Below, one piece after another: positions 35,615 to 44,792 of a DNA stretch of 64,000 bases. Position 1 is the stretch's first letter. Every line of letters starts with the position of its first letter. Source of the DNA: Salirhabdus sp. Marseille-P4669 (GTDB lineage Bacteria; Bacillota; Bacilli; Bacillales; Alkalibacillaceae); assembly GCF_900240405.1 (NCBI RefSeq), contig NZ_OEQK01000001.1:611799-675798 (forward strand), read 5' to 3'. The translations under genes were made by a program, and so were the position numbers. The notes below the pieces were generated by a model. That model saw nothing but the letters and a program-made list of their open reading frames with translations, was not told the DNA's origin and searched no databases.

Positions 35615-37083
35615 CCGTATTAGCTTTTGATCTAGGAGCAAGTAGCGGTAGAGCGGTTATTGGACAGCTAGAAAACGACCATTTAACGATCAAGGAAATT
35701 CACCGATTCAAAAATCAACCAGTGCAGGTGGGAAACCACATGCACTGGGATATTCTCCGATTATTTTATGAAATCAAGCAAGGAATTTTAAAAGCTCACA
35801 ATGCTGGTTATGAAATCGAAAGCATAGCAATTGATTCATGGGCAGTGGATTTTGGATTGCTTGATAAAAATGGCGAGCTATTAGCGAACCCATATCATTA
35901 CCGAGATCGTCACACTGAAAACATGATGGATGAAGTGTTTGCGAAAGTGAGTAAGGAAGAAATTTTTGCGAAAACAGGCATCCAGTTTATGGACATCAAT
36001 ACGATTTATCATTTATATGCGATGAAGAAGGCTGGAAGTGTGGCGTTAGAGCAAGCAGACACCTTTCTAATGATTCCAGATTTACTTCGTTACTTTTTAA
36101 CAGGGAAGAAAACGAGTGAATTTACGAATGCGACTACAACGCAAGTGTTTAATACAAAAACGAAAACATGGGATGAAGAGATTCTAAATGCCTTAGGAAT
36201 CCCTAGCCACATCTTTAACGAACCAGTAAAACCAGGTACAATAATAGGAGACTTGCTGCCATCCATTTGTGATGAGATTGGACTTGAAAAACCAATTCCC
36301 GTAATGGCAGTTGGGGATCATGATACGGCCTCTGCTGTAGCAGCCGTTCCAAATACAGAAAACCAACACTTTGCGTACCTTAGCTGTGGAACGTGGTCTC
36401 TCTTAGGAACAGAAGTTGAGGATGCCATCATTAATGAAAAAGCGTTACAATGGAATATGACGAATGAAGGTGGCGTTGGCGATACGTATCGTCTATTGAA
36501 AAATATAATGGGCTTATGGTTATTACAGGAGAGTAACCGTATTTGGGAAATGGAAGGCGAGGCATTAAGCTTTGAAGAACAACGAGCGCTTATTGAATCC
36601 GCAAAGCCTTTTCAAGCATTTGTAGATCCAGACCATCCAATGTTTATTAAACCAGCCCATATGCCAAAGCAAATTCAAGCGTACTGCAGACAAACAAACC
36701 AATTTGTTCCTGAAACAAAAGGGGAAATTTTGCGTTGTATTTTAGAGAGCCTTGCAATGAAATATCGCTATGTTTTAGAGAAGTTAGAACAATTAGTTGG
36801 TAGTTCTTTTTCTCGTTTGCACATGGTCGGTGGTGGTATCCAAAATAGTCTACTATGCCAATTTACTGCCGATGCGATTAAGCGACCTGTATATGCAGGG
36901 CCAATTGAAGCAAGCTCCATCGGAAACATCCTAATCCAATATCAAGGATTAGGAAAAATTGATAATGTAACAGAAGCAAGAGAGATTGTGAAGCAATCCT
37001 TCCCGATTCAAAAATACGAGCAACAAAATAGTGGAGAATGGGAAGAGGCGTATATCACCTTTCGTCAGTTGATTGGTGATTAG
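35611..37083 (+). CDS. rhaB: Rhamnulokinase
   Basis: A 490-residue FGGY kinase phosphorylating L-rhamnulose at O1. VLAFDLGASSGRAVIGQLEN is at the N-terminus, DSWAVDFGLLDKNG near residue 75, YLSCGTWSLLGTEVED near 255, and HMVGGGIQNSLLCQFTADA near 408. The GTG start overlaps the rhaI stop (GTGA), so the two are translationally coupled. It is the rhamnose-operon counterpart of the FGGY kinase at 26.7 kb. Confidence 0.94.
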   Translation: MTVLAFDLGASSGRAVIGQLENDHLTIKEIHRFKNQPVQVGNHMHWDILRLFYEIKQGILKAHNAGYEIESIAIDSWAVDFGLLDKNGELLANPYHYRDRHTENMMDEVFAKVSKEEIFAKTGIQFMDINTIYHLYAMKKAGSVALEQADTFLMIPDLLRYFLTGKKTSEFTNATTTQVFNTKTKTWDEEILNALGIPSHIFNEPVKPGTIIGDLLPSICDEIGLEKPIPVMAVGDHDTASAVAAVPNTENQHFAYLSCGTWSLLGTEVEDAIINEKALQWNMTNEGGVGDTYRLLKNIMGLWLLQESNRIWEMEGEALSFEEQRALIESAKPFQAFVDPDHPMFIKPAHMPKQIQAYCRQTNQFVPETKGEILRCILESLAMKYRYVLEKLEQLVGSSFSRLHMVGGGIQNSLLCQFTADAIKRPVYAGPIEASSIGNILIQYQGLGKIDNVTEAREIVKQSFPIQKYEQQNSGEWEEAYITFRQLIGD

Positions 37084-37100
37084 AAAGTGGGGAGTTAGGC

Positions 37101-37865
37101 ATGCTGGTTGCTGAGCGACACCAGAAAATCGTTGAAATCGTAAATGAAAGAAAAAGCATACGTGTTTCCGAATTAAGTAAGCTATTCTCGGTCACCGAGG
37201 AAACCATTAGGCGCGACTTAGAGAAGCTCGAGTCTGAAAACAAGCTAGCACGAAGTCATGGTGGAGCGGTTCGGATTGATACGAAGCAGGATTCACCGGA
37301 GATTCCTTTTGGCGAAAGAGAAGCAAGAAACGTAAAAGAGAAGCGTGCCATCGCAACAGAAGCGGTAAAGCATGTCCGTGTAGGGGATAAAATCATCCTT
37401 GATGCTAGCACAACGGCATGGTATATGGCCAAAATATTACCGAATATGCAAATAACAGTATTAACGAACTCGGTAAAGGTTGCACTAGAATTAAGCGGAA
37501 AACCTGATATCACCGTCATCTCTACAGGTGGGATTTTATCCGCAAGATCGTATTCTTATGTGGGACCTTTAGCAGAGGATTCTTTAAAAACCTACCATGT
37601 ACAAAAAGCTTTTATTTCGTGCAAAGGCTTTGACTTTGATTATGGAATTAGCGAATCCAATGAGGAGCAAGCACGAATCAAGAAAAAGATGTGTGACATT
37701 GCGGATAAAGTATATGTCATGATTGATTATGAAAAGTTCGGTGTACGAGCCTTTTCTCATATTAATTCAGTAGAGAAAGTAGATTGTGTCATCACCGATA
37801 ACGCAGTCACAGATGAGCTGTTAGCTAAATTGCAGGATGTATCTGTTGAAGCCATACGAGTTTAA
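37101..37865 (+). CDS. DeoR-family regulator of rhamnose operon
   Basis: A 254-residue DeoR protein. The N-terminal HTH is IRVSELSKLFSVTEETIRRDLEKLE (about 19-43), followed by the RSHGGAV hinge and a C-terminal phosphosugar-binding domain (DASTTAWYMAKILP, VISTGGILSARSYSYVGPLAE). It lies 17 bases after rhaB and is probably the last gene of rhaEW-rhaI-rhaB. A phosphorylated intermediate such as rhamnulose-1-phosphate is the expected effector, by analogy with Bacillus RhaR. Confidence 0.9.
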   Translation: MLVAERHQKIVEIVNERKSIRVSELSKLFSVTEETIRRDLEKLESENKLARSHGGAVRIDTKQDSPEIPFGEREARNVKEKRAIATEAVKHVRVGDKIILDASTTAWYMAKILPNMQITVLTNSVKVALELSGKPDITVISTGGILSARSYSYVGPLAEDSLKTYHVQKAFISCKGFDFDYGISESNEEQARIKKKMCDIADKVYVMIDYEKFGVRAFSHINSVEKVDCVITDNAVTDELLAKLQDVSVEAIRV

Positions 37866-37869
37866 GAGA

Positions 37870-37913
37870 AGCATCACAAATGATAACCACATTATCATTT
37901 GTGATGCTTTTTT
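37870..37913 (+). terminator. Strong terminator of rhamnose operon
   Basis: A 17-base perfect stem: AGCATCACAAATGATAA with TTATCATTTGTGATGCT, loop CCACA, then a T run. Confidence 0.95.
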
Positions 37914-37957
37914 ATGTTAGTATAATATTGTATGAGAAGACAAAATAATGTTTGGTA

Positions 37958-38016
37958 TTGTTTCCAATGATAATATTCGATATGATAATGGTACATATGG
38001 AATGAAAACGCTTCAA
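37958..38016 (+). promoter_or_regulatory. Promoter and weak cre-like site before second deoR
   Basis: TTGTTT (37958-37963), 17 bases, TATGAT (37981-37986). A cre-like TGAAAACGCTTCAA follows at 38003-38016 with two mismatches to the strict consensus. Confidence 0.5.
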
Positions 38017-38091
38017 ACGGATTTGGACTTCCAAAAGACTACTTAAAACAAACAAAAAGTAAAGATAAAACAACAACAAAATAACAAATAA

Positions 38092-38115
38092 TGTGGTATT
38101 ACCCACACGTATAAT
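38092..38115 (+). promoter_or_regulatory. Inverted repeat and second -10-like box before second deoR
   Basis: TGTGG-TATTAC-CCACA (38092-38107) is a perfect 5-base inverted repeat, directly followed by TATAAT (38110-38115). No matching -35 is seen. It may be an autoregulatory operator. Confidence 0.35.
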
Positions 38116-38169
38116 TGGGGATATGCAGATGAATGTTGAAATTGGTTATCGGAAATGGGGAAGAACAAA

Positions 38170-38952
38170 ATGAGTAAGGAATCGGGCCTCTTTTTAAATG
38201 ATCGACAACGTAAAATCATTGATTTAGTTGAGAAAAACGGAAATGTTCGGGTTGCGGATTTAAGTAAAAGCTTTCGTGTTAGTGAAGAGACAATACGAAG
38301 AGACCTAGAAAAATTAGAAGCGGAAAGCTTTTTAAATCGTATTCATGGTGGAGCCGTTAAAATTCCACATAAAGAAGGTATGGAGATTCCAGTTTTAAAA
38401 AGACAAGCAACGAATATACAGGAAAAACAAATCATTGCGGAAAAGGCAGCGTCCTTTGTAGAAGATGGCGATATTATTGCAATTGATGCAAGTACAACAG
38501 GCTTGCAAATGGCGAAATTTTTAAAGGGAAAGAGCTTAACGATTATTACAAATTCCATCCCAGTGGCATTGGAGCTTGTCAATGAACCGGATATTCAAAT
38601 TATTTTAATTGGTGGATATGTAATGGAGGAATCCATGTCGTTGGTTGGCAACTTTGCCGAACGAGTCATCTCTGATTATCACGTCGATAAATTCTTCTTC
38701 TCCTGTATGGGAGTAGACTTAACAAGAGGTATTAGTGAAATCCACGAAGCGCAGGCATTAGTAAAAAAACAGCTGTTAGGCATATCAGAAAGTCACTATT
38801 TACTTGCGGACCATAGTAAATTTGGTGAAAAATCATTAATTCGACTATGCGATCTAAAAGACATTCAATATTTAATTACCGACAATAAAGTATCCATTGA
38901 GAAACTAAATGAGTTGAAAAAACGTGGAATAAAGGCAGTTGTAGGAGATTAA
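38170..38952 (+). CDS. Second DeoR-family regulator
   Basis: A 260-residue DeoR protein with the same domain order as its neighbour: HTH VRVADLSKSFRVSEETIRRDLEKLE, NRIHGGAV hinge, and phosphosugar domain (IDASTTGLQMAKFLK, VDLTRGISEIHEAQALVKK). ATG 38170 has TGGGGAAG upstream; the in-frame ATG at 38155 is inside that region. It has its own promoter and terminator. Sequence similarity to the regulator at 37.1 kb suggests an old duplication, with this copy now serving the AlsE/importer operon downstream. Confidence 0.9.
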   Translation: MSKESGLFLNDRQRKIIDLVEKNGNVRVADLSKSFRVSEETIRRDLEKLEAESFLNRIHGGAVKIPHKEGMEIPVLKRQATNIQEKQIIAEKAASFVEDGDIIAIDASTTGLQMAKFLKGKSLTIITNSIPVALELVNEPDIQIILIGGYVMEESMSLVGNFAERVISDYHVDKFFFSCMGVDLTRGISEIHEAQALVKKQLLGISESHYLLADHSKFGEKSLIRLCDLKDIQYLITDNKVSIEKLNELKKRGIKAVVGD

Positions 38953-38958
38953 ATATAG

Positions 38959-38992
38959 AAGACACCTTTGCAAGAGGCAAAGGTGTCTTTTC
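38959..38992 (+). terminator. Terminator after second deoR
   Basis: AAGACACCTTTGC pairs perfectly with GCAAAGGTGTCTT around AAGAG, then TTTTC. Confidence 0.92.
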
Positions 38993-39255
38993 TTATGCAG
39001 CTTTAGCGTATCTATCCATTAGATAGACATCCTTCTAAAGATATATCCTCATCTACTCCATAAACACAACACAAATCCCAAAGAAAACAACATAATGAAA
39101 ATGTTGAAAGCATAAAATGAACAAAAAATAGGATAAACGGATTTCCAGCATATTCAAAACGCAGCTTTTATTTACTAGAATTTGGGAACAAAAGCTGTTA
39201 ATTTGCGTTCATTTACGGTTTCTAGCTATTTCGACACAAAAACAACAAATTTTTG

Positions 39256-39283
39256 TTGAAAAACACAGATTATGTGTTAAACT
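39256..39283 (+). promoter_or_regulatory. Promoter with palindromic operator in its spacer
   Basis: TTGAAA (39256-39261) and TAAACT (39278-39283) are 16 bases apart. The spacer and flanks hold the palindrome AACACA-GATTA-TGTGTT (39262-39278). A repressor bound there would block polymerase; the nearby DeoR proteins are candidates. The predicted leader is about 185 bases. Confidence 0.6.
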
Positions 39284-39322
39284 ATGAATTAAGAAAAGTT
39301 TTCAAATTTTTTTGAACGTCAA

Positions 39323-39336
39323 TGATAACGATTTCA
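39323..39336 (-). promoter_or_regulatory. cre site in leader of epimerase/importer operon
   Basis: On the minus strand it reads TGAAATCGTTATCA, matching the cre consensus TGWAANCGNTNWCA at every position. Being 40 bases after the -10, it fits roadblock repression by CcpA. Confidence 0.7.
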
Positions 39337-39473
39337 ACTTGTTGAATTTTAAGAAAACTCTCGTAATCTAGAAAGCTTTTGTTTTGCAAATGAAAGAAAA
39401 CTATATTTTTTTAAGTTATAAGAAAGCGGTACCAAAATTGTGTTTGTTTTGAAAAGTAAGGAGAGGTTATGCT

Positions 39474-40175
39474 ATGGCAAAAATCGGGCCATCACTAATG
39501 TGTGCTGACATGGGGAATTTGGAGGATGCTGTAAAGCGATTGGATCAGGCTGGTGTTGATTTTTTTCATTTTGACATCATGGATGGTAGTTTCGTTCCAA
39601 ACTTTACAATGGGGCCAGATATGGTAAAAGCATTAAGACCTCATACGAATAAGGTCTTTGATGTGCACTTAATGGTTAAAGAACCAGAACGATATATTGA
39701 TTTATTTGTAGATGCAGGAGCAGATATGATTAGTGTTCATGCAGAAGCAACTACACATTTACAACGCACGCTGCAAACGATTCGAGCTCGCGGCATAAAG
39801 GCAGGAGTTGCTTTGAATCCAGCAACACCACTAAGCTATTTAGATTATGTGTGGGATGTTGTGGATTATGTTGTACTCATGACTGTAAATCCAGGGTTTG
39901 CCGGACAAAAATTCATCCCGCTAACCTATAACAAAATTGCAGAGTTGCATCGCATCATTCGCGAAAAACAATTAAATATCGAGATACAAGTAGATGGCAA
40001 CATAAGCTATGAAACCATTCCGAATGTTTTAGAAAAGGGTGCAGAAATGCTTGTGTGTGGGACGTCTTCTTTATTTAAAAAGGACCGTAGCTTAGAACAA
40101 GCAATGGAAGAGCTGCATGCATTTTTGGAAGCGTTACCTTCCAGTAGATTAGTAGAAGCGGGTGATACGAAATGA
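39474..40175 (+). CDS. Ribulose-phosphate 3-epimerase family protein (AlsE-like)
   Basis: A 233-residue TIM-barrel epimerase. IGPSLMCADMGNLEDAV at the start matches the AlsE type (PSLMC) more than housekeeping Rpe (PSILS). Metal and catalytic residues are in FHFDIMDGSFVPN, VHLMVKEPE, SVHAEA, MTVNPGFAGQKFIP and IQVDGNIS. AlsE converts D-allulose-6-phosphate to fructose-6-phosphate; Rpe acts on ribulose-5-phosphate. Its stop overlaps the ribokinase start by 4 bases. First gene of an operon with a sugar importer. Confidence 0.87.
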   Translation: MAKIGPSLMCADMGNLEDAVKRLDQAGVDFFHFDIMDGSFVPNFTMGPDMVKALRPHTNKVFDVHLMVKEPERYIDLFVDAGADMISVHAEATTHLQRTLQTIRARGIKAGVALNPATPLSYLDYVWDVVDYVVLMTVNPGFAGQKFIPLTYNKIAELHRIIREKQLNIEIQVDGNISYETIPNVLEKGAEMLVCGTSSLFKKDRSLEQAMEELHAFLEALPSSRLVEAGDTK

Positions 40176-41119
40176 GCATCACAGTCGTTGGAAGTATAAA
40201 TATGGACGTTGTTGCTTTAACCGATAACTACCCGGAGCGTGGCCAAACCATTTTTGGTAAAAAGGTAGAGTATTTATCAGGAGGCAAGGGTGCTAACCAG
40301 GCTACAGCTGTTGCGAAGCTAGGCAGAGAGGTTCGTTTAATTGGTTCTGTCGGGAAAGATATTTATGGGGATCAATTGATTGCGAGTTTACAAGATGTGA
40401 AGGTTGATACACGTTTTGTGAAGCAGTCAACGGATTTTGCTACTGGCACAGCCATTATCACAATTGACCAGACAGCAGAAAATACGATGCTCGTTCTAAA
40501 GGGTGCAAATGATGACTTAACTCCAGCTGATGTGGAGAAAGCCTTTGAGCATATGTCGGATAGTAAAGTGCTTTTAGTACAAATGGAAGTGCCACAGGAT
40601 ACGGTCATCCGAGCAATGCAACTCGCAAAGCAAAAAGGAATGTACGTCATCTTAGACCCAGCACCTGCTGAGGGGATTACGGTAAAGGCATTGGATTATG
40701 CGGATGTCATCACACCAAACCGACAAGAGACCTATCATTTACTCGGTATTGATGTGCAGGATGTAGAAAGCGCTTTAGAAGCAGCAAAGGGCTTTGAAAA
40801 AATGGGTGTACGCAACTCCATTATAAAAATGGGTTCGAAAGGCTCGGTTGTATATCAAGAAGGTAAATGGGAATATGTTGCGTCTATCCCAGTAGAAGCA
40901 GTAGATACAGTTGGGGCAGGGGATTCCTTTGCTGGTGCGCTTGCTTGTGGCATTACCGATGGCTTTGACCTGGTGCAAGCAGCAAAATTTGCAACAGCAG
41001 TTGGAGCATTAAAGGTAACGAAGCTTGGTGCTCAAGCTGGAATTCCAACACTGGAAGAAGTGAATAGGTTTTGTGAAGAGCGTAAGTTAGCTCAATACGC
41101 GTTAGAAAAAATGGCGTGA
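40172..41119 (+). CDS. rbsK: Ribokinase-family sugar kinase (PfkB)
   Basis: A 315-residue PfkB kinase: N-terminal VVGSINMDVVALTDNYPERG, first signature GGKGANQATAVAKLG (about 38-52), and second signature with the catalytic Asp VDTVGAGDSFAGALACG (about 245-261). Sequence style is ribokinase. The ATGA overlap with the epimerase gene couples translation, so kinase and epimerase probably act in sequence: the sugar is phosphorylated, then epimerised. The true substrate may be ribose, allose/allulose or a related sugar. Confidence 0.85.
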   Translation: MSITVVGSINMDVVALTDNYPERGQTIFGKKVEYLSGGKGANQATAVAKLGREVRLIGSVGKDIYGDQLIASLQDVKVDTRFVKQSTDFATGTAIITIDQTAENTMLVLKGANDDLTPADVEKAFEHMSDSKVLLVQMEVPQDTVIRAMQLAKQKGMYVILDPAPAEGITVKALDYADVITPNRQETYHLLGIDVQDVESALEAAKGFEKMGVRNSIIKMGSKGSVVYQEGKWEYVASIPVEAVDTVGAGDSFAGALACGITDGFDLVQAAKFATAVGALKVTKLGAQAGIPTLEEVNRFCEERKLAQYALEKMA

Positions 41120-41135
41120 TCGAGGAGGGTCCAAA

Positions 41136-42692
41136 ATGAGTGAATCGATTTTACAAATGACAAACATAAGTAAAACCTTTCCTGGTGTTAAAGCGTTAGA
41201 CGATGTACAGCTCGATATAAGAAAAGGGGAAGTACATGCGCTAATTGGGGAAAACGGAGCAGGAAAATCAACATTAATTAAAATACTTGCTGGTGTTTAT
41301 ACTCCAGACCCAGGTGCGAAGTTTTTCTTTGAGGGTAAGGAAGCGGAAATTAAGAAACCGTTAGACGCAACGATGAAAGGGATTTCAATCATCTATCAGG
41401 ATTTAAGCTTATTCCCGAATTTAACAGTTGCAGAAAATATCTACATTGGTCGAGATAGTGACAAAAAAGCTTGGACGAAAGTGAAATGGAAAGAAATTAA
41501 AAAAATAGCAGTAAAAGCATTACAAGACATGGAAGTGGACATTGATCCGAACGTTCCAGTTGAGCAATTAAGTATCGCACAACAACAGCTTGTAGAAATA
41601 GCACGTGCCATTGCATTCGATGCAAAATTAATCGTAATGGACGAGCCTACATCCTCTCTATCAGAAGGAGAAGTAGAAAAGCTTTATAAAATCATTGAAA
41701 AACTAAAAAGTCGCGGTATCTCTGTTATTTTTATCAGTCACAAGCTGAAGGAACTATTTAAAGTTTCCGATCGCTTTACGGTACTACGAGATGGGAAATA
41801 TATTGGGACCTATGAAGCAGCGGATATGGATGAGCCTAAGCTAATCCAACTAATGGTTGGTCGTAACGTAACCTATGAGAAAAACGAATCCACAGTTCAG
41901 GTTGGCGAAACCATTTTTAAAGTAGACAGCCTATCGAAAAAAGGAAACTTCGCTGACATTTCTTTAGAAGTGAAAAAAGGCGAGGTGCTTGGTATTACAG
42001 GTCTTGTTGGTTCCGGTCGTACCGAGCTCGCTCAAGCGATTTTCGGTGTGAACAATCCAGATGAAGGCTCTCTAGAATTAAACGGCGAAAAAATCACGGT
42101 GAACTCTGCTAGTGATGCCGTGAAAAAAGGTATTGCCTACATTCCAGAAGCAAGACAAACACAAGGACTCGTTTTAGAGCAATCGGTAATCAACAACATG
42201 TCCTTACCTGTTTTGAAGAAGCTACGCAATAAACTAAAGCTAATAGATAGCAAGCTGGAAGTAAGTCTAGCAGAGCAATATGTGAAATCACTAGATATTC
42301 GCCCAGCATTACCAAAACTACCAGCTTCCAATCTATCAGGTGGTAACCAGCAAAAGATTGTCATTGGGAAATGGTTGGCAACACAGCCAAAGGTAATCAT
42401 TTTTGATGAACCTACAAACGGGATTGATATTGGTGCGAAAACAGAGATTCACAAGCTTATTCGTAGACTAGCAAACGATGGAATTGGTGTGATAGTTATT
42501 TCATCGGAGCTACCAGAAATTTTAGCCGTTAGTGACCGTATTCTCGTAATGCGTCATGGAAGAATTTCCGGAGAGCTAAGTGTTCAAGAAGCGACACAAG
42601 AAAAGATTATGAGCTTTGCACTACAAGGCCAAGGCAGTGCGAAGACTCCAGTTGTGAACACAGAGTCTGGCCAAGTCAGTCAGGAGGTATAG
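41136..42692 (+). CDS. Sugar ABC importer ATPase (RbsA/RhaT-type)
   Basis: A 518-residue CUT2 ATPase with two ABC domains: Walker A GENGAGKSTLIKIL (about 38), signature-like VEQLSIAQQQLVEIARA, second altered P-loop GLVGSGRTELAQAIFG, LSGGNQQKIVIGKWL and FDEPTNGIDIGAKTE. It works with two different permeases that follow, an arrangement known from rhamnose-type importers (RhaT-RhaP-RhaQ). It starts 16 bases after the ribokinase gene. Confidence 0.93.
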   Translation: MSESILQMTNISKTFPGVKALDDVQLDIRKGEVHALIGENGAGKSTLIKILAGVYTPDPGAKFFFEGKEAEIKKPLDATMKGISIIYQDLSLFPNLTVAENIYIGRDSDKKAWTKVKWKEIKKIAVKALQDMEVDIDPNVPVEQLSIAQQQLVEIARAIAFDAKLIVMDEPTSSLSEGEVEKLYKIIEKLKSRGISVIFISHKLKELFKVSDRFTVLRDGKYIGTYEAADMDEPKLIQLMVGRNVTYEKNESTVQVGETIFKVDSLSKKGNFADISLEVKKGEVLGITGLVGSGRTELAQAIFGVNNPDEGSLELNGEKITVNSASDAVKKGIAYIPEARQTQGLVLEQSVINNMSLPVLKKLRNKLKLIDSKLEVSLAEQYVKSLDIRPALPKLPASNLSGGNQQKIVIGKWLATQPKVIIFDEPTNGIDIGAKTEIHKLIRRLANDGIGVIVISSELPEILAVSDRILVMRHGRISGELSVQEATQEKIMSFALQGQGSAKTPVVNTESGQVSQEV

Positions 42693-42695
42693 GCC

Positions 42696-43679
42696 ATGAA
42701 ATCACTAATTAAACAAAAGGAATTTAGTATATTTGCGATTATCGTTCTATTATGTATTGTTCTATCCTTTGTAAGTCCGGTGTTTCTAACCGTTGGAAAC
42801 TTCCTAGATATAATGGAAGGGAACGTTGTAATGGCGATTCTAGCAATTGGTATGACGCTGATCATCATTACAAGTGACATCGATGTATCGGTTGCTGCGG
42901 TTACAACTGCGGTGGCGGTTACAATTGGTAGCCTGTTTGGACATTTACCGAACAGCTGGGTTTCTGTATTGCTTATTTTCTTAATCGCACCACTTGTTGG
43001 ATTAATTATTGGTTGTGTAAATGGTTTACTTGTATCGAGAATTAAGATTCCAGCCATCGTAGTAACACTTGGTACACTTAACATCATTAATGGACTTGTT
43101 CTTTACTTTACAAATGGACAATATTTAAACAGCTCGAATTTACCAGCAGCATTTATTTCCTTTGCAAACTACGAACTGCTAGGTATTCCGATCTTAATTT
43201 ATTTACTAACAGTAGTAGCAGTATTAACTTGGTATATTTTAAAGCACACACTAATTGGTCGATCTGTATTAGCAATCGGTGGTAAGTCTCAGTCGGCTGT
43301 ACGTGTAGGTATTGATGAAAAGAAAATTAAAATGTTCGTATTCGCATACATGGGCTTTCTTGCTGGTGTTGCTGCAATCGCTCAAACGGCTTATACAAAG
43401 GCGGTTGACCCGAATGGGATGTTAGGACTGGAAATGATGGTTATCGCAGCTGTTGTGTTAGGTGGAACGAACATTCAAGGTGGTCGAGGTACGATTCAAG
43501 GAACGTTACTTGGGGTGCTTTTACTAGCCATCATTGAAAACGGAATGATCTTGGCACATATTGATACATTCTGGCAAAAGGTTGTAACTGGTGCGATTAT
43601 CGTATTCGCTATTTCCTACGACCGCATTAGCTATAAGCGTCAACAAGCAAAATTAACGAAAATAGAAGTGGAAGCATAG
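42696..43679 (+). CDS. Sugar ABC importer permease, first of two
   Basis: A 327-residue CUT2 permease with about 8-10 helices and the family segment TLIIITSDIDVSVAAVTT; note SDID where most members have GGID. The C-terminal part has AAVVLGGTNIQGGRGTIQGT. It starts 3 bases after the ATPase stop, with AGGAGG inside the ATPase end. It likely pairs with the next permease as a heterodimer. Confidence 0.92.
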   Translation: MKSLIKQKEFSIFAIIVLLCIVLSFVSPVFLTVGNFLDIMEGNVVMAILAIGMTLIIITSDIDVSVAAVTTAVAVTIGSLFGHLPNSWVSVLLIFLIAPLVGLIIGCVNGLLVSRIKIPAIVVTLGTLNIINGLVLYFTNGQYLNSSNLPAAFISFANYELLGIPILIYLLTVVAVLTWYILKHTLIGRSVLAIGGKSQSAVRVGIDEKKIKMFVFAYMGFLAGVAAIAQTAYTKAVDPNGMLGLEMMVIAAVVLGGTNIQGGRGTIQGTLLGVLLLAIIENGMILAHIDTFWQKVVTGAIIVFAISYDRISYKRQQAKLTKIEVEA

Positions 43680-43692
43680 GGGGGAAAAGCAA

Positions 43693-44646
43693 ATGAAACT
43701 ATCAAAAGAAAGTCTACTAGGGCTAATCGCGGTAGGAACCATCATTTTGATGAGCTTTATTGCTCCAGGCTTCCTATCTTCAAACAACATTGATAACTTT
43801 TTATTCCAGCTTCCAGAATTCGGTCTGCTAGCACTTGGTATGATGGTTGTTATCATTACTGGAGGTATTGACCTCTCCATCACGTATACTGCTGCGCTAT
43901 CTGGTGTTGGGGTAGCACTAATGCTAACAAATGGCCAACCCATTTTATTAGCCATTGTAGTTGGGATCTCATTTGGTTTATTATGTGGAGCATTTAACGG
44001 ATTTATCGTTTCTAAAATTGGTGTATCTCCCATATTAGTAACACTTGGTACAATGGTACTTTTTGAAGGAATCATCCTTGCGATTACAAAGGGTCAGTCC
44101 ATTTCTGGCTTTGGTGAAACATACAACTTAATTGGAAATGGGTATTACATGGGATTATTCCCACTTTCGATCATCATCTTTGTCTTCTTTATTGTTCTAA
44201 CAGCTATCCTGCTTAATAAAACAAACTGGGGTAGAAGTGTGTATATGTTAGGAAATAACGAAATTGCAACCCTGTTCTCAGGTGTTAAAAATAGTAGAGT
44301 TTTAATGAAAGTCTATCTATACGCAGGTCTACTAGCTGCTATTTCAGCGATTATTATGACTTCTCGTTACAATTCCGTAAAAGTAGACCTTGGATCGTCT
44401 TATATGCTTCAAAGTGTTGCTGCCGCAGTACTTGGTGGAACGAACATTCAAGGTGGATACGGGAAAGTAATGGGTACCGTATATGCGGTTGTTATTTTCC
44501 AAACAATTTCAAACGGTTTGAACTTATTAGGTGTTCACCGTGCGATTGTAGACGTATTTTTCGGGGCAGTATTAATTCTCGTATTAACGGTGAACTTCTT
44601 CTCGGATAAATGGAAAAAGAACAAAGAAACAAAAGCAGTAGCTTAA
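43693..44646 (+). CDS. Sugar ABC importer permease, second of two
   Basis: A 317-residue CUT2 permease with MMVVIITGGIDLSITYTAAL and AAAVLGGTNIQGGYGKVMGT. Similar to, but clearly distinct from, the preceding permease, consistent with a heterodimeric channel. AGGGGGGAAA lies before the ATG. Confidence 0.92.
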   Translation: MKLSKESLLGLIAVGTIILMSFIAPGFLSSNNIDNFLFQLPEFGLLALGMMVVIITGGIDLSITYTAALSGVGVALMLTNGQPILLAIVVGISFGLLCGAFNGFIVSKIGVSPILVTLGTMVLFEGIILAITKGQSISGFGETYNLIGNGYYMGLFPLSIIIFVFFIVLTAILLNKTNWGRSVYMLGNNEIATLFSGVKNSRVLMKVYLYAGLLAAISAIIMTSRYNSVKVDLGSSYMLQSVAAAVLGGTNIQGGYGKVMGTVYAVVIFQTISNGLNLLGVHRAIVDVFFGAVLILVLTVNFFSDKWKKNKETKAVA

Positions 44647-44666
44647 ATTAGTTGATAAATATAAAG

Positions 44667-44776
44667 GACGCACGAAAGAAAGGTGCGTCTCAATTACCAC
44701 CGCTTAACTTAAGGAGGTGATGCACGTAGTAGGTTGAGATACCGAAAGATTGCTTAACATGTTCTTAAGTTAAGCG
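44667..44776 (+). other. Two hairpins between permease and binding-protein genes, one holding a Shine-Dalgarno
   Basis: The first stem is GACGCAC/GTGCGTC (44667-44689) without a T run. The second has perfect 13-base arms CGCTTAACTTAAG (44701-44713) and CTTAAGTTAAGCG (44764-44776). The loop begins with GAGGTGATGCAC, part of the AAGGAGGTGATG ribosome-site-like sequence followed by a five-codon frame MHVVG-stop. It may be an mRNA processing/stability element or a short leader peptide. Confidence 0.55.
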
Positions 44777-44792
44777 AAAAAATGGAAGTCTA

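Larger units (their letters stand above)
38953..39473. other. Non-coding regulatory stretch before epimerase/importer operon
   Basis: No gene is supported in these 520 bases. Beyond the terminator, promoter and cre given separately, there is an inverted repeat CAACAAA-tt-TTTGTTG at 39243-39258 overlapping the -35, and TTCAAA-tttt-TTTGAA at 39301-39316 in the leader. A small hairpin TATCTA...TAGATA lies near 39010-39026. From 39040 to 39180 nothing distinct is seen. Confidence 0.6.

Noticed and set aside
37101..38952. The two deoR genes as a recent duplication
   Set aside because: Domain order is the same, but residues differ throughout, and each has its own regulatory region, so any duplication is old.
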